From Streptomyces carpinensis (GTDB lineage: Bacteria > Actinomycetota > Actinomycetes > Streptomycetales > Streptomycetaceae), in NCBI RefSeq assembly GCF_002154505.1, contig NZ_MUBM01000104.1:1-32931 (forward strand): a DNA stretch of 32,931 bases. Direction: 5' to 3'. The notes under the pieces are model-generated. The model was not told the DNA's origin. It ran no database searches and worked only from the letters and a program-made list of their open reading frames with translations. Positions within the stretch are counted from its first letter, which is position 1. Each line of letters begins with the position of its first letter. Of the stretch, positions 1 through 7,350 are shown piece by piece. The translations under genes were made by a program, and so were the position numbers.

Positions 1-495
1 GTCGCCGGCGACTCGGCCGGTGGAGGCCTGGCGGCGTCGCTCTGCCTCGACCTGCGCAGCCGCGGGCTACCCCAGCCCGCGCTCCAAGTCCTCGTCTACC
101 CGGCGGTGGACGACTCTTTCGCACGCCCGTCCTGGACCGAGTTCGCGGACGCCCCCCTGATGGGAGCCGCCGTCGCGCAATGGTTCTGGCGTCAGTACGT
201 GGGCGAGGGTGGCGTCGCTCCCAGCTCGCTCGCGGTGCCCTTCAAGGCTGCGACCCTCGCCGGCCTCGCCCCCGCCCACGTCATCACCGCAGAAGCGGAC
301 TGCCTGCGCGACGACGCCGAGGCGTATGCGCGACGGCTCGAGGCAGAGGGCGTCCCGGTGCGGCACCGCCGGTATCCAGGCATGTACCACGGTTTCTTCA
401 CCGAGATCGGCGCCTTCACGAAGGCCACCGAAGCCGTCGCGGATGCGTGTACCAGCCTGCGCAGCGTCTTCACCGACGGAGTTCTCCCGGCGTGA
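1..495 (+). CDS. Alpha/beta hydrolase (HSL-family esterase), 3' part
   Basis: The 5' end lies outside the window. The reading frame is open from base 1 and gives 164 residues ending at TGA 493-495. It begins inside the nucleophile elbow GDSAGG, with Ser as residue 5 of the visible part. The acid residue is probably the Asp in AEADCLRDD, and the catalytic His is in YPGMYHGFF near the end. This order (GDSAGG, then D, then H) and the C-terminal wording are typical of the hormone-sensitive-lipase family of carboxylesterases (alpha/beta hydrolase fold 3), which hydrolyse short acyl or aryl esters in the cytoplasm. Substrate is unknown. It runs toward the leftward catabolic operon (convergent) and is separated from it by integrase debris, so it may not belong to the same system. 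Confidence 0.85.
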   Translation, partial: VAGDSAGGGLAASLCLDLRSRGLPQPALQVLVYPAVDDSFARPSWTEFADAPLMGAAVAQWFWRQYVGEGGVAPSSLAVPFKAATLAGLAPAHVITAEADCLRDDAEAYARRLEAEGVPVRHRRYPGMYHGFFTEIGAFTKATEAVADACTSLRSVFTDGVLPA

Positions 496-1036
496 CCCAG
501 CCATCCGGTCCACGCCCGTCCGAAACCTCCGTCGTCTGCAACGCGGGAGGGTGGTACGCCATCCATTCGGCCACGTCGGTGATCGGTATTCCGTTTCCGA
601 GCGCATTCGAGGCGAAGTGCCAGAAGCTGTACATGCCGACACCGTCCTCCGCGGGGAGGCCCTTGACGGAGTTCAACTTTCATGATCCGAGACGGGGGAT
701 GATGTGCACGTTGACGGAGCTGTCGACGTGCCAGCCCGTGGAGTACTCCGTCATCCTCCGCTGCCGCGGCCGCCGCTGCTTGGCGTATTCCGCGACCGTT
801 TGCTGACCAAGTTCCCGGCGGGCCTCGGCGACGGACGGCGCCGTCTTCCTTTTCTCCGCGTAGATCTGCGTAAGGCGCTCGATCCCATCGTCCTGCGTGC
901 CGTACCCGGCCTCTTCACGCTGCTCGCCGAGAGCGTCCCGGAACCGAATCGTGTACGGGTGCGGACAACGGGTCGTCCTGGAACAACCGCACTCCTCGAA
1001 GAAGGACCTCATCCCACGAGCGAGCTGTCGAGCCAC
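470..1036 (-). pseudogene. Tyrosine integrase remnant (frameshifted, internally deleted)
   Basis: Two minus-strand reading frames join to a recognisable but broken phage/ICE-type tyrosine recombinase. Frame one (1036 to 680, 118 residues) looks like the N-terminal arm and SAM-like domain: a Cys-rich start, then FRDALGEQREEAGYGT, an ELGQQTVAEYAKQ stretch, and VNVHIIPRLGS before a TGA at 682-680. Frame two (676 to 470) resumes with MNSVKG and jumps to the C-terminal catalytic region, ending with SNALGNGIPITDVAEWM. The expected LRHFFAS box reads SFWHFAS, so the catalytic Arg is gone, and the usual GH after the WM is AY. Most of the middle of the catalytic domain is missing. The 3' end overlaps the esterase gene by 26 bp. 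It is inactive and marks a past integration event at the left side of the catabolic region. Confidence 0.7.
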
Positions 1037-1120
1037 GTATCAAGCGTTCCGAACGGGCGCCGGGCGGCACGGCAGGGCATGCCACGGACCGCAGGTCATC
1101 AAGCCGGACACCGTCCGACC

Positions 1121-1142
1121 TGATGCTGACCTTTTGCTGACC
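1121..1142 (+). repeat. Tandem 11-bp repeat, copy A
   Basis: Two head-to-tail 11-mers, TGATGCTGACC followed by TTTTGCTGACC, share the core TTGCTGACC/ATGCTGACC. A second, similar tandem lies 310 bp downstream. The 11-bp period is about one helical turn, as expected for side-by-side protein binding. The location upstream of the integrase fossil suggests recombinase or excisionase arm sites, but this is inference. Confidence 0.5.
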
Positions 1143-1430
1143 CGGACGCGGCGATCGCGGCTCTGACCTGCGGAACCACCCAAACGCTAGATCTTGGACT
1201 TGAATAGAGTTCGCAGCACTTTGGACTCCTGGAAGACGGCTCCCTGCCTGCTTTCTGCAGGTCAAGGGTGGTCTTCACTCTGCACGGGGACGCGGCGAAG
1301 TCGATGATTGCGAGGAACATCGCTTGTCTTCGGAGCGAAGGCTTCCGGCCTGGGCTTCCGCGCCAACGAGGCTGTTGTGACGCCGCCGATCAGGTGCCTG
1401 CTCGGACAGCCTTTCGGCATGTTCGGGAGA

Positions 1431-1452
1431 TGATGCTGACCGGATGCTGACT
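1431..1452 (+). repeat. Tandem 11-bp repeat, copy B
   Basis: TGATGCTGACC followed by GGATGCTGACT. The first 11 bases are identical to those of copy A at 1121-1131, and the second unit matches 8 of 11 positions of the second unit in copy A. See copy A for interpretation. Confidence 0.5.
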
Positions 1453-1571
1453 TAACTGACGTCACATCAGATGCGTCCGGGGCCAAGTCGCACCGCGCGA
1501 CTCGGGCGCGGACCGGACGATTCTGCGCCCTGGCTCGTTCGCCCAGGACTTTGGCTTCTCCGTCTGGGCAG

Positions 1572-2822
1572 TCAGAACGCCAGCACGATCAGCAGAGCGT
1601 TGAGGGCGACGATGACCAGGGTCGCAGTACCTGCCAACGCTGTGGTGAGCGAGCGGTTCACCCACTTGCCCATGACGTCCGGCCGACGGGTTAGGAGGAG
1701 GAGCGGGATCAACGCGAACGGGATACCGAAGGAAAGTGTCACCTGGCTGATCACGAGGGCTCGGGACGGCTCCACCCCGAGGCTCAGGACAGCCAGAGCG
1801 GGCACGACCGCGAAGCTCCTGCGCACGTACAACGGGATCCTGCGCCGTAGGAAACCCTGCATGACGACCTGGCCCGCGTAGATGCCGACGCTGGACGAGG
1901 CCAGGCCCGAAGCCAGGAGTGCGACGGCGAAGAGCATCGCGACGAACGGACCTGCACTTGTGGCGAACTGTGCGTGGGCGCCTTGGAGGGTCGGTTCGGC
2001 GCCGGAGCCGTACAGCATGGTCGCGGCAGCGACCAGCATGGCGACGTTTGCCAGGCCTGCGGCCCCCATCGCCAGGACGACGTCGAGTCGTTGGGCGCGC
2101 AGCAGCGCGCGCCGGGAGAGACCGTGGCCCGCGGCGATTCGCTCCTGGGTGAGGCCGGAGTGCAAGTAGATGGCGTGCGGCATGACCGTCGCACCGACGA
2201 TCCCGGCGGCCAGCAGCAAGCTGGCGCTGCCGTCGAAACGGGGGACGAGGCCCGCGGCCAAATCCGCCGCCGGGACGTCAGTCTGGAGGATTTGGTAGAA
2301 GAAGGCTCCTGTCACTACGGCGAGCATGGCCGTGATGACCGCCTCGAACCGCCGCTGGCCGGCCGTGCGGACGGCCAGGAGGGCGAATGACGCGGCGGCG
2401 ATCAGCACCCCGCCCTGCAGGGCCGGAAGGCCGAAGATCAGGTTCACCGCGACGGCGCCACCGATGAGTTCGGCCAGATCCGTCATGATCACCACCATCT
2501 CCGCCTGCAGCCACAGGCCCCACACGATCGGGCGGGGGTAGAGGTCGCGGCACAGTTCGGGCAGGTTGCGGCTGGTCGCCGTGCCCAACTTGGCGGAGAG
2601 GTACTGAAGGAGCATCGCCACGACGTTGGCCGCGAGAACCACCCACAGCAGCAGGAATCCGAAGCGGGTTCCGCCCTCGACGTTGGTCGCGAAGTTACCC
2701 GGATCGACATAGGCGACGGCCGCGACGAATGCGGGGCCGACCACCGAAAGCACCCGCCGTCCGACACGAGGCCGGATGGAACCGGGCACGGTGCCCGTCG
2801 AAGTCTCAACACCTGCGGTCAT
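1572..2822 (-). CDS. mntH: Nramp-family divalent metal transporter (MntH-like)
   Basis: A 416-residue polytopic membrane protein, the usual length for bacterial Nramp/MntH proton-coupled Mn2+/Fe2+ importers. Diagnostic sequence is visible. TM1 carries the metal-binding DPGN (residues 40-43, in AYVDPGNFATN). TM3 has MTDLAELIGGA. TM6 has MPHAIYLHSGL, where the Met of MPH is the soft ligand that favours Mn, Fe and Cd over Ca and Mg. The gene begins 12 bp after the class II aldolase stop, so it is probably the last gene of the leftward operon. An Mn/Fe importer in an aromatic operon is unusual; it could supply metal to the metal-dependent ring-cleavage enzymes encoded in the divergent operon (inference). 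No metal-responsive regulatory site was seen directly upstream. Confidence 0.93.
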   Translation of the reverse strand: MTAGVETSTGTVPGSIRPRVGRRVLSVVGPAFVAAVAYVDPGNFATNVEGGTRFGFLLLWVVLAANVVAMLLQYLSAKLGTATSRNLPELCRDLYPRPIVWGLWLQAEMVVIMTDLAELIGGAVAVNLIFGLPALQGGVLIAAASFALLAVRTAGQRRFEAVITAMLAVVTGAFFYQILQTDVPAADLAAGLVPRFDGSASLLLAAGIVGATVMPHAIYLHSGLTQERIAAGHGLSRRALLRAQRLDVVLAMGAAGLANVAMLVAAATMLYGSGAEPTLQGAHAQFATSAGPFVAMLFAVALLASGLASSSVGIYAGQVVMQGFLRRRIPLYVRRSFAVVPALAVLSLGVEPSRALVISQVTLSFGIPFALIPLLLLTRRPDVMGKWVNRSLTTALAGTATLVIVALNALLIVLAF

Positions 2823-2834
2823 GGCGGAGCGCTT

Positions 2835-3542
2835 TCATTCGGTGGGGATCGGATCGTCGAGTGCCTTTCGGCAGAGATAGGCGTATCCGGCGTTCAGTTG
2901 CCGGGCGGACCAGGTCTCCGCTCTCTTCTGCGCCACTTCGTCGGCGTCGGACCAGGCGGTGGGACCGCCGGCCGCCAGCGCGCGCAGTTGGATCGCACAG
3001 GCCCGTTCGAGCAGGACGGCGTGCATCACCGCGGAGGCGAGATCGGGCCCGACCGTGACCAGGCCATGACTGACCATGAGGCACCCAGCACCGTGGCCCA
3101 GCGACGTCGCGAGCCGCGCGCCGAGCCGGCGATCGCTGATGAGCCTCCCCGACGAATGGCGGCGTATGTCCGGATCGACGAAGGGCACGGCGTCATGGGA
3201 AAGCGGCAGGAGAGGCATGTCCAAAGAGGCGAAGGTCACCGCCGCGGGTCCGTGGGTGTGGACCACGGCGCCGACGTCCGGGCGTACGGCCATGATCTCC
3301 GTATGGATGGGATACTCCAGGTGGGGGCGCCCCTCCCCCACCAGTGCTTTCCCTTCGGGGGACACGAGGAGAACGCGCTGAGGTGTGACCTCCTCGAACC
3401 CCCACCCCGACGCCTTCATCCAGACGCCGCGACCGTCCGGGTCTCGCAGAGAGACGTGCCCCCAGACCAGATCGGACTGTCCGGCGGCCCCAAGTGCGCG
3501 GGTCGCTGCGGCGACTTCGACGGCAGGGTCTGTCGTGTTCAT
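2835..3542 (-). CDS. Class II aldolase/adducin-family protein
   Basis: 235 residues, normal for the L-fuculose-phosphate aldolase/adducin fold, a cytoplasmic Zn2+- or Mn2+-dependent enzyme class. Expected ligands are present: HTH at residues 95-97, a third His at 159 (SHGL), and an acidic residue at Glu76 in HLEYPIHTEI. Family members in aromatic operons act as aldolases or decarboxylases on hydroxylated ring acids or on aldol adducts. A sugar-phosphate substrate is less likely here, given neighbours encoding an FAD hydroxylase (20 bp upstream) and an aldehyde dehydrogenase. The start ATG at 3542 is well placed after the preceding stop. The exact reaction cannot be assigned. Confidence 0.85.
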   Translation of the reverse strand: MNTTDPAVEVAAATRALGAAGQSDLVWGHVSLRDPDGRGVWMKASGWGFEEVTPQRVLLVSPEGKALVGEGRPHLEYPIHTEIMAVRPDVGAVVHTHGPAAVTFASLDMPLLPLSHDAVPFVDPDIRRHSSGRLISDRRLGARLATSLGHGAGCLMVSHGLVTVGPDLASAVMHAVLLERACAIQLRALAAGGPTAWSDADEVAQKRAETWSARQLNAGYAYLCRKALDDPIPTE

Positions 3543-3561
3543 CGGCTGCCCCTCCCCGCGA

Positions 3562-4803
3562 TCAGACGGCGACGTCTTCGACGGACGCGAAGGACAGCGG
3601 ATATTCCCGGCGGTGACGCCACTCGCTCTCGGGGTCGTATCCGTAGATCCAGTTCATGCCGAGGGGGGTGTCGCCCTGTCGTTCGCGGGCCTTGAACGTC
3701 TCCTGGCGCTTCTCCCAGTCCCCGGCGTGCACGAGCTTGCTGTTGAGGAGAGACTGGCGCTGGATGGCGTGCGCCCGGGGAATACGCACGTTGCGGAATT
3801 CGGCCAGTGCCAGCTCGGGGTCCTCGCGGTTCACGTCGAGCCAGCGAGACAGGACGTAGGCGTCCTCGAACGCTTGCGCTGCTCCCTGCCCGGCGTTGGG
3901 CAGCATCGGGTGAGCGGCGTCGCCGATCAGCTGGATCCTGCCCCGTCCCCAGTCGGTGGAAGGCTCCCGGCCGAACAGACCCCACTTCGAGCAGTCCCGG
4001 ACCTCGTCGAGAAGCATCTGCAACGGGGGCGCGGCGCCGGGGAAGCAGCTCCGCATCTCGTCCGGGTCGCCCTTGGTCGACCAGCCCTCCTCCACCCAGG
4101 AGTCCGCGTCGGACTGGGTGGTGATGTTGATGATGCTGGTACCACGCAGGTAGTACGTCATGATGTGGCAGCCCTGGCCGATCCAGCCGCAGAACCCGTG
4201 CGGGCCGAGCACGTCGGCGGGAAGCGCAGCCCCGTCGACCAGCGCGCGCCACACCATTTGGCCGGTGAAGTGGGCCTTTTCCTCGGTGTACAGCGAGCGC
4301 CGGATCTGTGAGTGGATGCCGTCGGCGCCGATCACGATGTCGGCTTTGTGTCGCCTGCCGTTCCCGAGGTGCAGCGTCACGCCCCCGGCGTCCTCGACGA
4401 GGCCCGTGCAGCGATGCCCGAGATGGACGCGTGTGCTGTCGACGGAACGGGCCAGGACGTCGAGAAGGTCCGCGCGGTGGAAGACGTAGTACGGGGCTCC
4501 GAACCGGCTCGAGGCGTCTCCATTCTCGGCGAGGCGTGTTTCGGCGAGCTGTTCGCCGGTGTACATGGACCGCTGGATCTGGCCGGTCATGGCGTTTCCG
4601 ACGGACTCGAGGTCGTCTCCGAGTCCGATGGCAGTCAAGGCCTTGGTGGCCTGCGGGCTGATGTTGATGCCGGCGCCCACCTCGCCCAGTCGCTCGGTCT
4701 GCTCGAACACGTCGACCTCGAAGTCCGCTCGGGACAGGGCGACAGCTGTGGCGAGACCGGCCAGTCCTCCGCCAACTACGGCAATCGACAGGCGTCGAGC
4801 CAT
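3562..4803 (-). CDS. FAD-dependent monooxygenase (salicylate/3-hydroxybenzoate hydroxylase-like)
   Basis: 413 residues. I chose the ATG at 4803 (MARRLSIAVVGGG) because it puts the dinucleotide-binding strand at the N-terminus and has an AGGCG about 6 nt upstream; an open frame runs on to 4869 but that extension has no family character. It is a class A flavoprotein hydroxylase: GxGxxG at residues 11-16, the DG motif in GADGIHSQIRRSL mid-protein, and the GD motif in LIGDAAHPMLPNAGQG, which binds the FAD ribityl chain. Such enzymes use NAD(P)H and O2 to hydroxylate, sometimes decarboxylatively, a phenolic acid; salicylate 1-hydroxylase, 3-hydroxybenzoate 6-hydroxylase and 6-hydroxynicotinate 3-monooxygenase are relatives. 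A gentisate-forming role would fit the cupin dioxygenase at 23453, but this is inference. Confidence 0.88.
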   Translation of the reverse strand: MARRLSIAVVGGGLAGLATAVALSRADFEVDVFEQTERLGEVGAGINISPQATKALTAIGLGDDLESVGNAMTGQIQRSMYTGEQLAETRLAENGDASSRFGAPYYVFHRADLLDVLARSVDSTRVHLGHRCTGLVEDAGGVTLHLGNGRRHKADIVIGADGIHSQIRRSLYTEEKAHFTGQMVWRALVDGAALPADVLGPHGFCGWIGQGCHIMTYYLRGTSIINITTQSDADSWVEEGWSTKGDPDEMRSCFPGAAPPLQMLLDEVRDCSKWGLFGREPSTDWGRGRIQLIGDAAHPMLPNAGQGAAQAFEDAYVLSRWLDVNREDPELALAEFRNVRIPRAHAIQRQSLLNSKLVHAGDWEKRQETFKARERQGDTPLGMNWIYGYDPESEWRHRREYPLSFASVEDVAV

Positions 4804-4865
4804 GGGATTCGCCTCATTTCTCAGTGGCTTGCACGGTCGGGGAGCCGCAGTGGAGCAGCCTCCCG

Positions 4866-6326
4866 TCAAATGAAGAAGGGTTCGGTCGCCTGGGTGAGGT
4901 TGACCGTCTTCAGCTCGTGGAAGGCCTCCATGCCCTCCGGGCCCAGTTCACGGCCGATGCCGGAGTCCTTCACGCCGCCGAACGGCGCGTGGGTGTTGTG
5001 CGTGAAGGAGTTGATGCTGAAGGTGCCGGTCCGCACGGACCGGGCGATCTCCGCCGCCAGGGCGGGGTCTTCAGTGAACACCGCGCCATGCAGGCCGAAG
5101 TCGGAGTCGTTGGCGATCTCGATCGCCTCGTCGATCGACTCGTACGTCAGTACCGTGGCGACGGGTCCGAAGATTTCCTCCCGGGCGATGCGCATGGAGT
5201 TGTGCGCGTTCACGAACACCGTGGGCTGCACGTAGTAGCCCACCTCCAGATCCTCTGGAACGCCGCCGCCGGTGGCGGCTACGGCCCCTTCGGCCCGTCC
5301 CAGTTCGATGTAGCGCAGGACGCGCTGCCGCTGGGTGTGGGACACGAGCGGTCCCATGGTGGTCGTGGGGTCGAACGGGTCGCCGAGCTTGAAGGACTCG
5401 GCCGCCGCGACGAGGACGTCCGTCCACTCGTCGCGGCGGGACGCCGGTACAAGGATCCGACTGAACGCCGAGCAGGTCTGACCGGTGTTGGCGAACAGAC
5501 CTGCCGCGACGCCCTTCATCACCGTGTCGGGATCGGCGTCCTCCACAACGATCGCCGCGGACTTTCCGCCGAGTTCGAGCTGAAGACGTGCGAACCGGCC
5601 ACTGCACTCCCTGGCGATCTCCCGGCCGGCCGCAGTCGAACCCGTGAAGCTGACCTTGTCGACCCCGGGGTGCGCCACGAGCGCGCGTCCGGCGTCCCGG
5701 CCGCCCGTCACGAGGTTGAACACCCCGGGTGGCAGGCCCGCTTCCATAAGTGCCTCGGCGATGAAGAAGGCGTCCAGCGGTGTCTCGGGGGCGGGCTTGT
5801 ACACCATGCTGCATCCGGCGACGAGCGCCGGGACGATCTTCGCGACGGCCATGTTGAAGGGGCCGTTCCACGGCGCGATGGACGCCACCACACCAACCGG
5901 TTCCCTGAGCACGGCGGCCGGGCCGAAAGGGGTCTCGCGGACGTCGCTCACCGGGGTGTTGCGAGCGAGGTCAAGGAAGTACCGGCCGGCGTTCACCGCT
6001 CCCGGAATCTTCCTCTTCGCGATCGCTGTCGGCAGCCCCATCTCGGCCGTCACCAGGTCGGCGATCTCCTCGAGGCGCGTCTCCAGCAGCGTCAGCGCCC
6101 TTTCGAGTACCTCCGCACGTTTCCCGACGGACAGGAACCGCCAGGGTCCCTGGTCGAACGCCCGCCGTGCCGCGTCGACGGCCGCGTGCACGTCGGAGGC
6201 TCCGGCATCCGGCACCTGGCCGACGGCCTGCTCGGTCGAGGGTGAGATCACCGTGAGAGAAGCGAGTGAAGTCGGCTTCTGCCATTCACCGCCGATAAAA
6301 AGGGTGTCGCGAACGATCGTGGACAT
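4866..6326 (-). CDS. NAD(P)+-dependent aldehyde dehydrogenase
   Basis: 486 residues, full length for the ALDH superfamily. Visible motifs are PWNGPFN, GFTGSTAAG-like VSFTGSTAAGREIA, the general base in LELGGKS (Glu251) and the nucleophile in NTGQTCSA (Cys285). It oxidises an aldehyde to the acid in the cytoplasm; an aryl or arylacetaldehyde is plausible because the divergent operon carries an amine oxidase that would generate one. The ATG at 6326 has GGGAG 8 nt upstream; the alternative ATG at 6332 sits only 2 nt after it. It is the first gene of the leftward operon, about 70 bp downstream of a palindrome shared with the rightward operon, and so probably repressed by the adjacent TetR protein. 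Confidence 0.93.
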   Translation of the reverse strand: MSTIVRDTLFIGGEWQKPTSLASLTVISPSTEQAVGQVPDAGASDVHAAVDAARRAFDQGPWRFLSVGKRAEVLERALTLLETRLEEIADLVTAEMGLPTAIAKRKIPGAVNAGRYFLDLARNTPVSDVRETPFGPAAVLREPVGVVASIAPWNGPFNMAVAKIVPALVAGCSMVYKPAPETPLDAFFIAEALMEAGLPPGVFNLVTGGRDAGRALVAHPGVDKVSFTGSTAAGREIARECSGRFARLQLELGGKSAAIVVEDADPDTVMKGVAAGLFANTGQTCSAFSRILVPASRRDEWTDVLVAAAESFKLGDPFDPTTTMGPLVSHTQRQRVLRYIELGRAEGAVAATGGGVPEDLEVGYYVQPTVFVNAHNSMRIAREEIFGPVATVLTYESIDEAIEIANDSDFGLHGAVFTEDPALAAEIARSVRTGTFSINSFTHNTHAPFGGVKDSGIGRELGPEGMEAFHELKTVNLTQATEPFFI

Positions 6327-6394
6327 GGTCATCGCTCCCGCCGACGCGGTTCATGACAGGCAGCTCACGGGAGTGCCTGCCGTTGACGAACCGG

Positions 6395-6416
6395 AAACAT
6401 AGCAAGTGCGATGTTC
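6395..6416. promoter_or_regulatory. Palindromic operator, site 1
   Basis: An inverted repeat of the form AAACA-N2-GCA-N2-TGC-N2-TGTTC lies between the TetR gene stop and the aldehyde dehydrogenase start. Only one position breaks the symmetry of the arms. The same element occurs at 7222-7243 upstream of the divergent operon. Size, symmetry and position fit a TetR-family operator controlling the leftward operon. Confidence 0.72.
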
Positions 6417-6465
6417 TGCGGCAAGGCGTCGACTCGGACCAGCCTCGATTCCGAGCCGTCCGGAC

Positions 6466-7071
6466 TCAGCCCAGAGCGTCGCCCGACGCCTCGGCGAAGG
6501 AAGACCGCAGGGCCGACAACATGCGCCGTGAGCCGGCGACTTGGCTCTTTGTCACAGGGGCGTACGAAGCCCCGAAGACCACTCGCTGATAGACGATGCC
6601 CTCAGCGAGGGCGACGATCACGTCGACGAGCTCGTCGTCCGGCCGCACACCGGATGCGACGAGCGCGTCATAGGCCCGCTCCCGGTAGGCCCGCTGGTGC
6701 CGCCGAGCAAGCTCCTGCAGCTCGGACTCGTGACGCGCCTTGAGGAAGACCTCCGCCTGGAACGCCGGGATCTCGGGGTGCTCCTGCAGCGAGTCGACGA
6801 AATGAGCGAAGAGATCTTCGAGGGACTCGCTCTGCCGCCCCAGGTACGTGTGCGTGACCTCGAGGCAGCGCTCCAGCGCCGCTTCGAGGACTCCGGTCAG
6901 GTTCGGGAAGTGGTGCCGCAAACTCCCCTGGCTGACCCCGGCCTCAGCGGTCAGCGACCGGTACGTCAGCTTGGCCAGCCCGTCCCGCGCGACCAGCCGG
7001 ATCGCGGCTTCCACCAGCGCCTGACGGCCCTCGCCGTAGGGAACCGGTGCCCTTTCACCTCCGACAGCCAC
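6466..7071 (-). CDS. TetR-family transcriptional regulator
   Basis: About 201 residues from a GTG at 7071. The frame is open to 7212, but the upstream part is Trp/Cys-rich and unlike the family. The start is uncertain because no clear ribosome-binding site decides it. The N-terminal helix-turn-helix is clear: RQALVEAAIRLVARDG, LTYRSLTAEAGVSQGSLRHHFPNLTGVLEAAL. The C-terminal ligand domain is ordinary and helical. It lies between two divergent catabolic operons with matching 22-bp palindromes on both sides (6395-6416 and 7222-7243). It therefore probably represses the ALDH operon, the LLM-monooxygenase operon and itself, and is released by a pathway compound. The inducer is unknown. Confidence 0.88.
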   Translation of the reverse strand: MAVGGERAPVPYGEGRQALVEAAIRLVARDGLAKLTYRSLTAEAGVSQGSLRHHFPNLTGVLEAALERCLEVTHTYLGRQSESLEDLFAHFVDSLQEHPEIPAFQAEVFLKARHESELQELARRHQRAYRERAYDALVASGVRPDDELVDVIVALAEGIVYQRVVFGASYAPVTKSQVAGSRRMLSALRSSFAEASGDALG

Positions 7072-7221
7072 GCCACCACATCCCCACAGACGAAGGGGCC
7101 ACAGCCCCACTCCCAGGCTCTTCGCAACCACTGTATAAGGACACCTGGAGATCCACACCGCCATCGTCAGCCACCGCGCGAACCGACCCGACAGCGCCAT
7201 CTGGCAGAACACACAAACCCG

Positions 7222-7243
7222 AAACAGAGCACTTGCAATGTTT
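7222..7243. promoter_or_regulatory. Palindromic operator, site 2
   Basis: AAACA-N2-GCA-N2-TGC-N2-TGTTT has perfectly symmetric arms (AAACA/TGTTT and GCA/TGC). It lies in the 279-bp divergent promoter region, about 108 bp upstream of the LLM monooxygenase start and 150 bp upstream of the proposed TetR start. Site 1, read on the opposite strand, matches about 18 of 23 aligned positions. It is the likely binding site of the neighbouring TetR protein. Confidence 0.75.
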
Positions 7244-7350
7244 GCTGGGAGGGGACACGATGGCCAACACCTAGACGCCTACCGGTCACTGGCGGCCCAG
7301 CTTGCCACAGGCGCGTTACCTTTCATTCGACGCCCAGGAGGACATGACTC

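Larger units (their letters stand above)
1037..1571. other. Gene-poor stretch beside the integrase fossil
   Basis: No convincing coding region was found in these 535 bp on either strand; the short open frames have no family resemblance. The stretch contains two copies of a tandem 11-bp repeat (listed separately) and otherwise looks like decayed mobile-element DNA. No tRNA gene that could serve as an attachment site was seen. Confidence 0.5.

Noticed and set aside
1037..1571. tRNA gene as attachment site beside the integrase
   Set aside because: No cloverleaf with a TTCGANTC-type T-loop and acceptor stem was found on either strand by eye.
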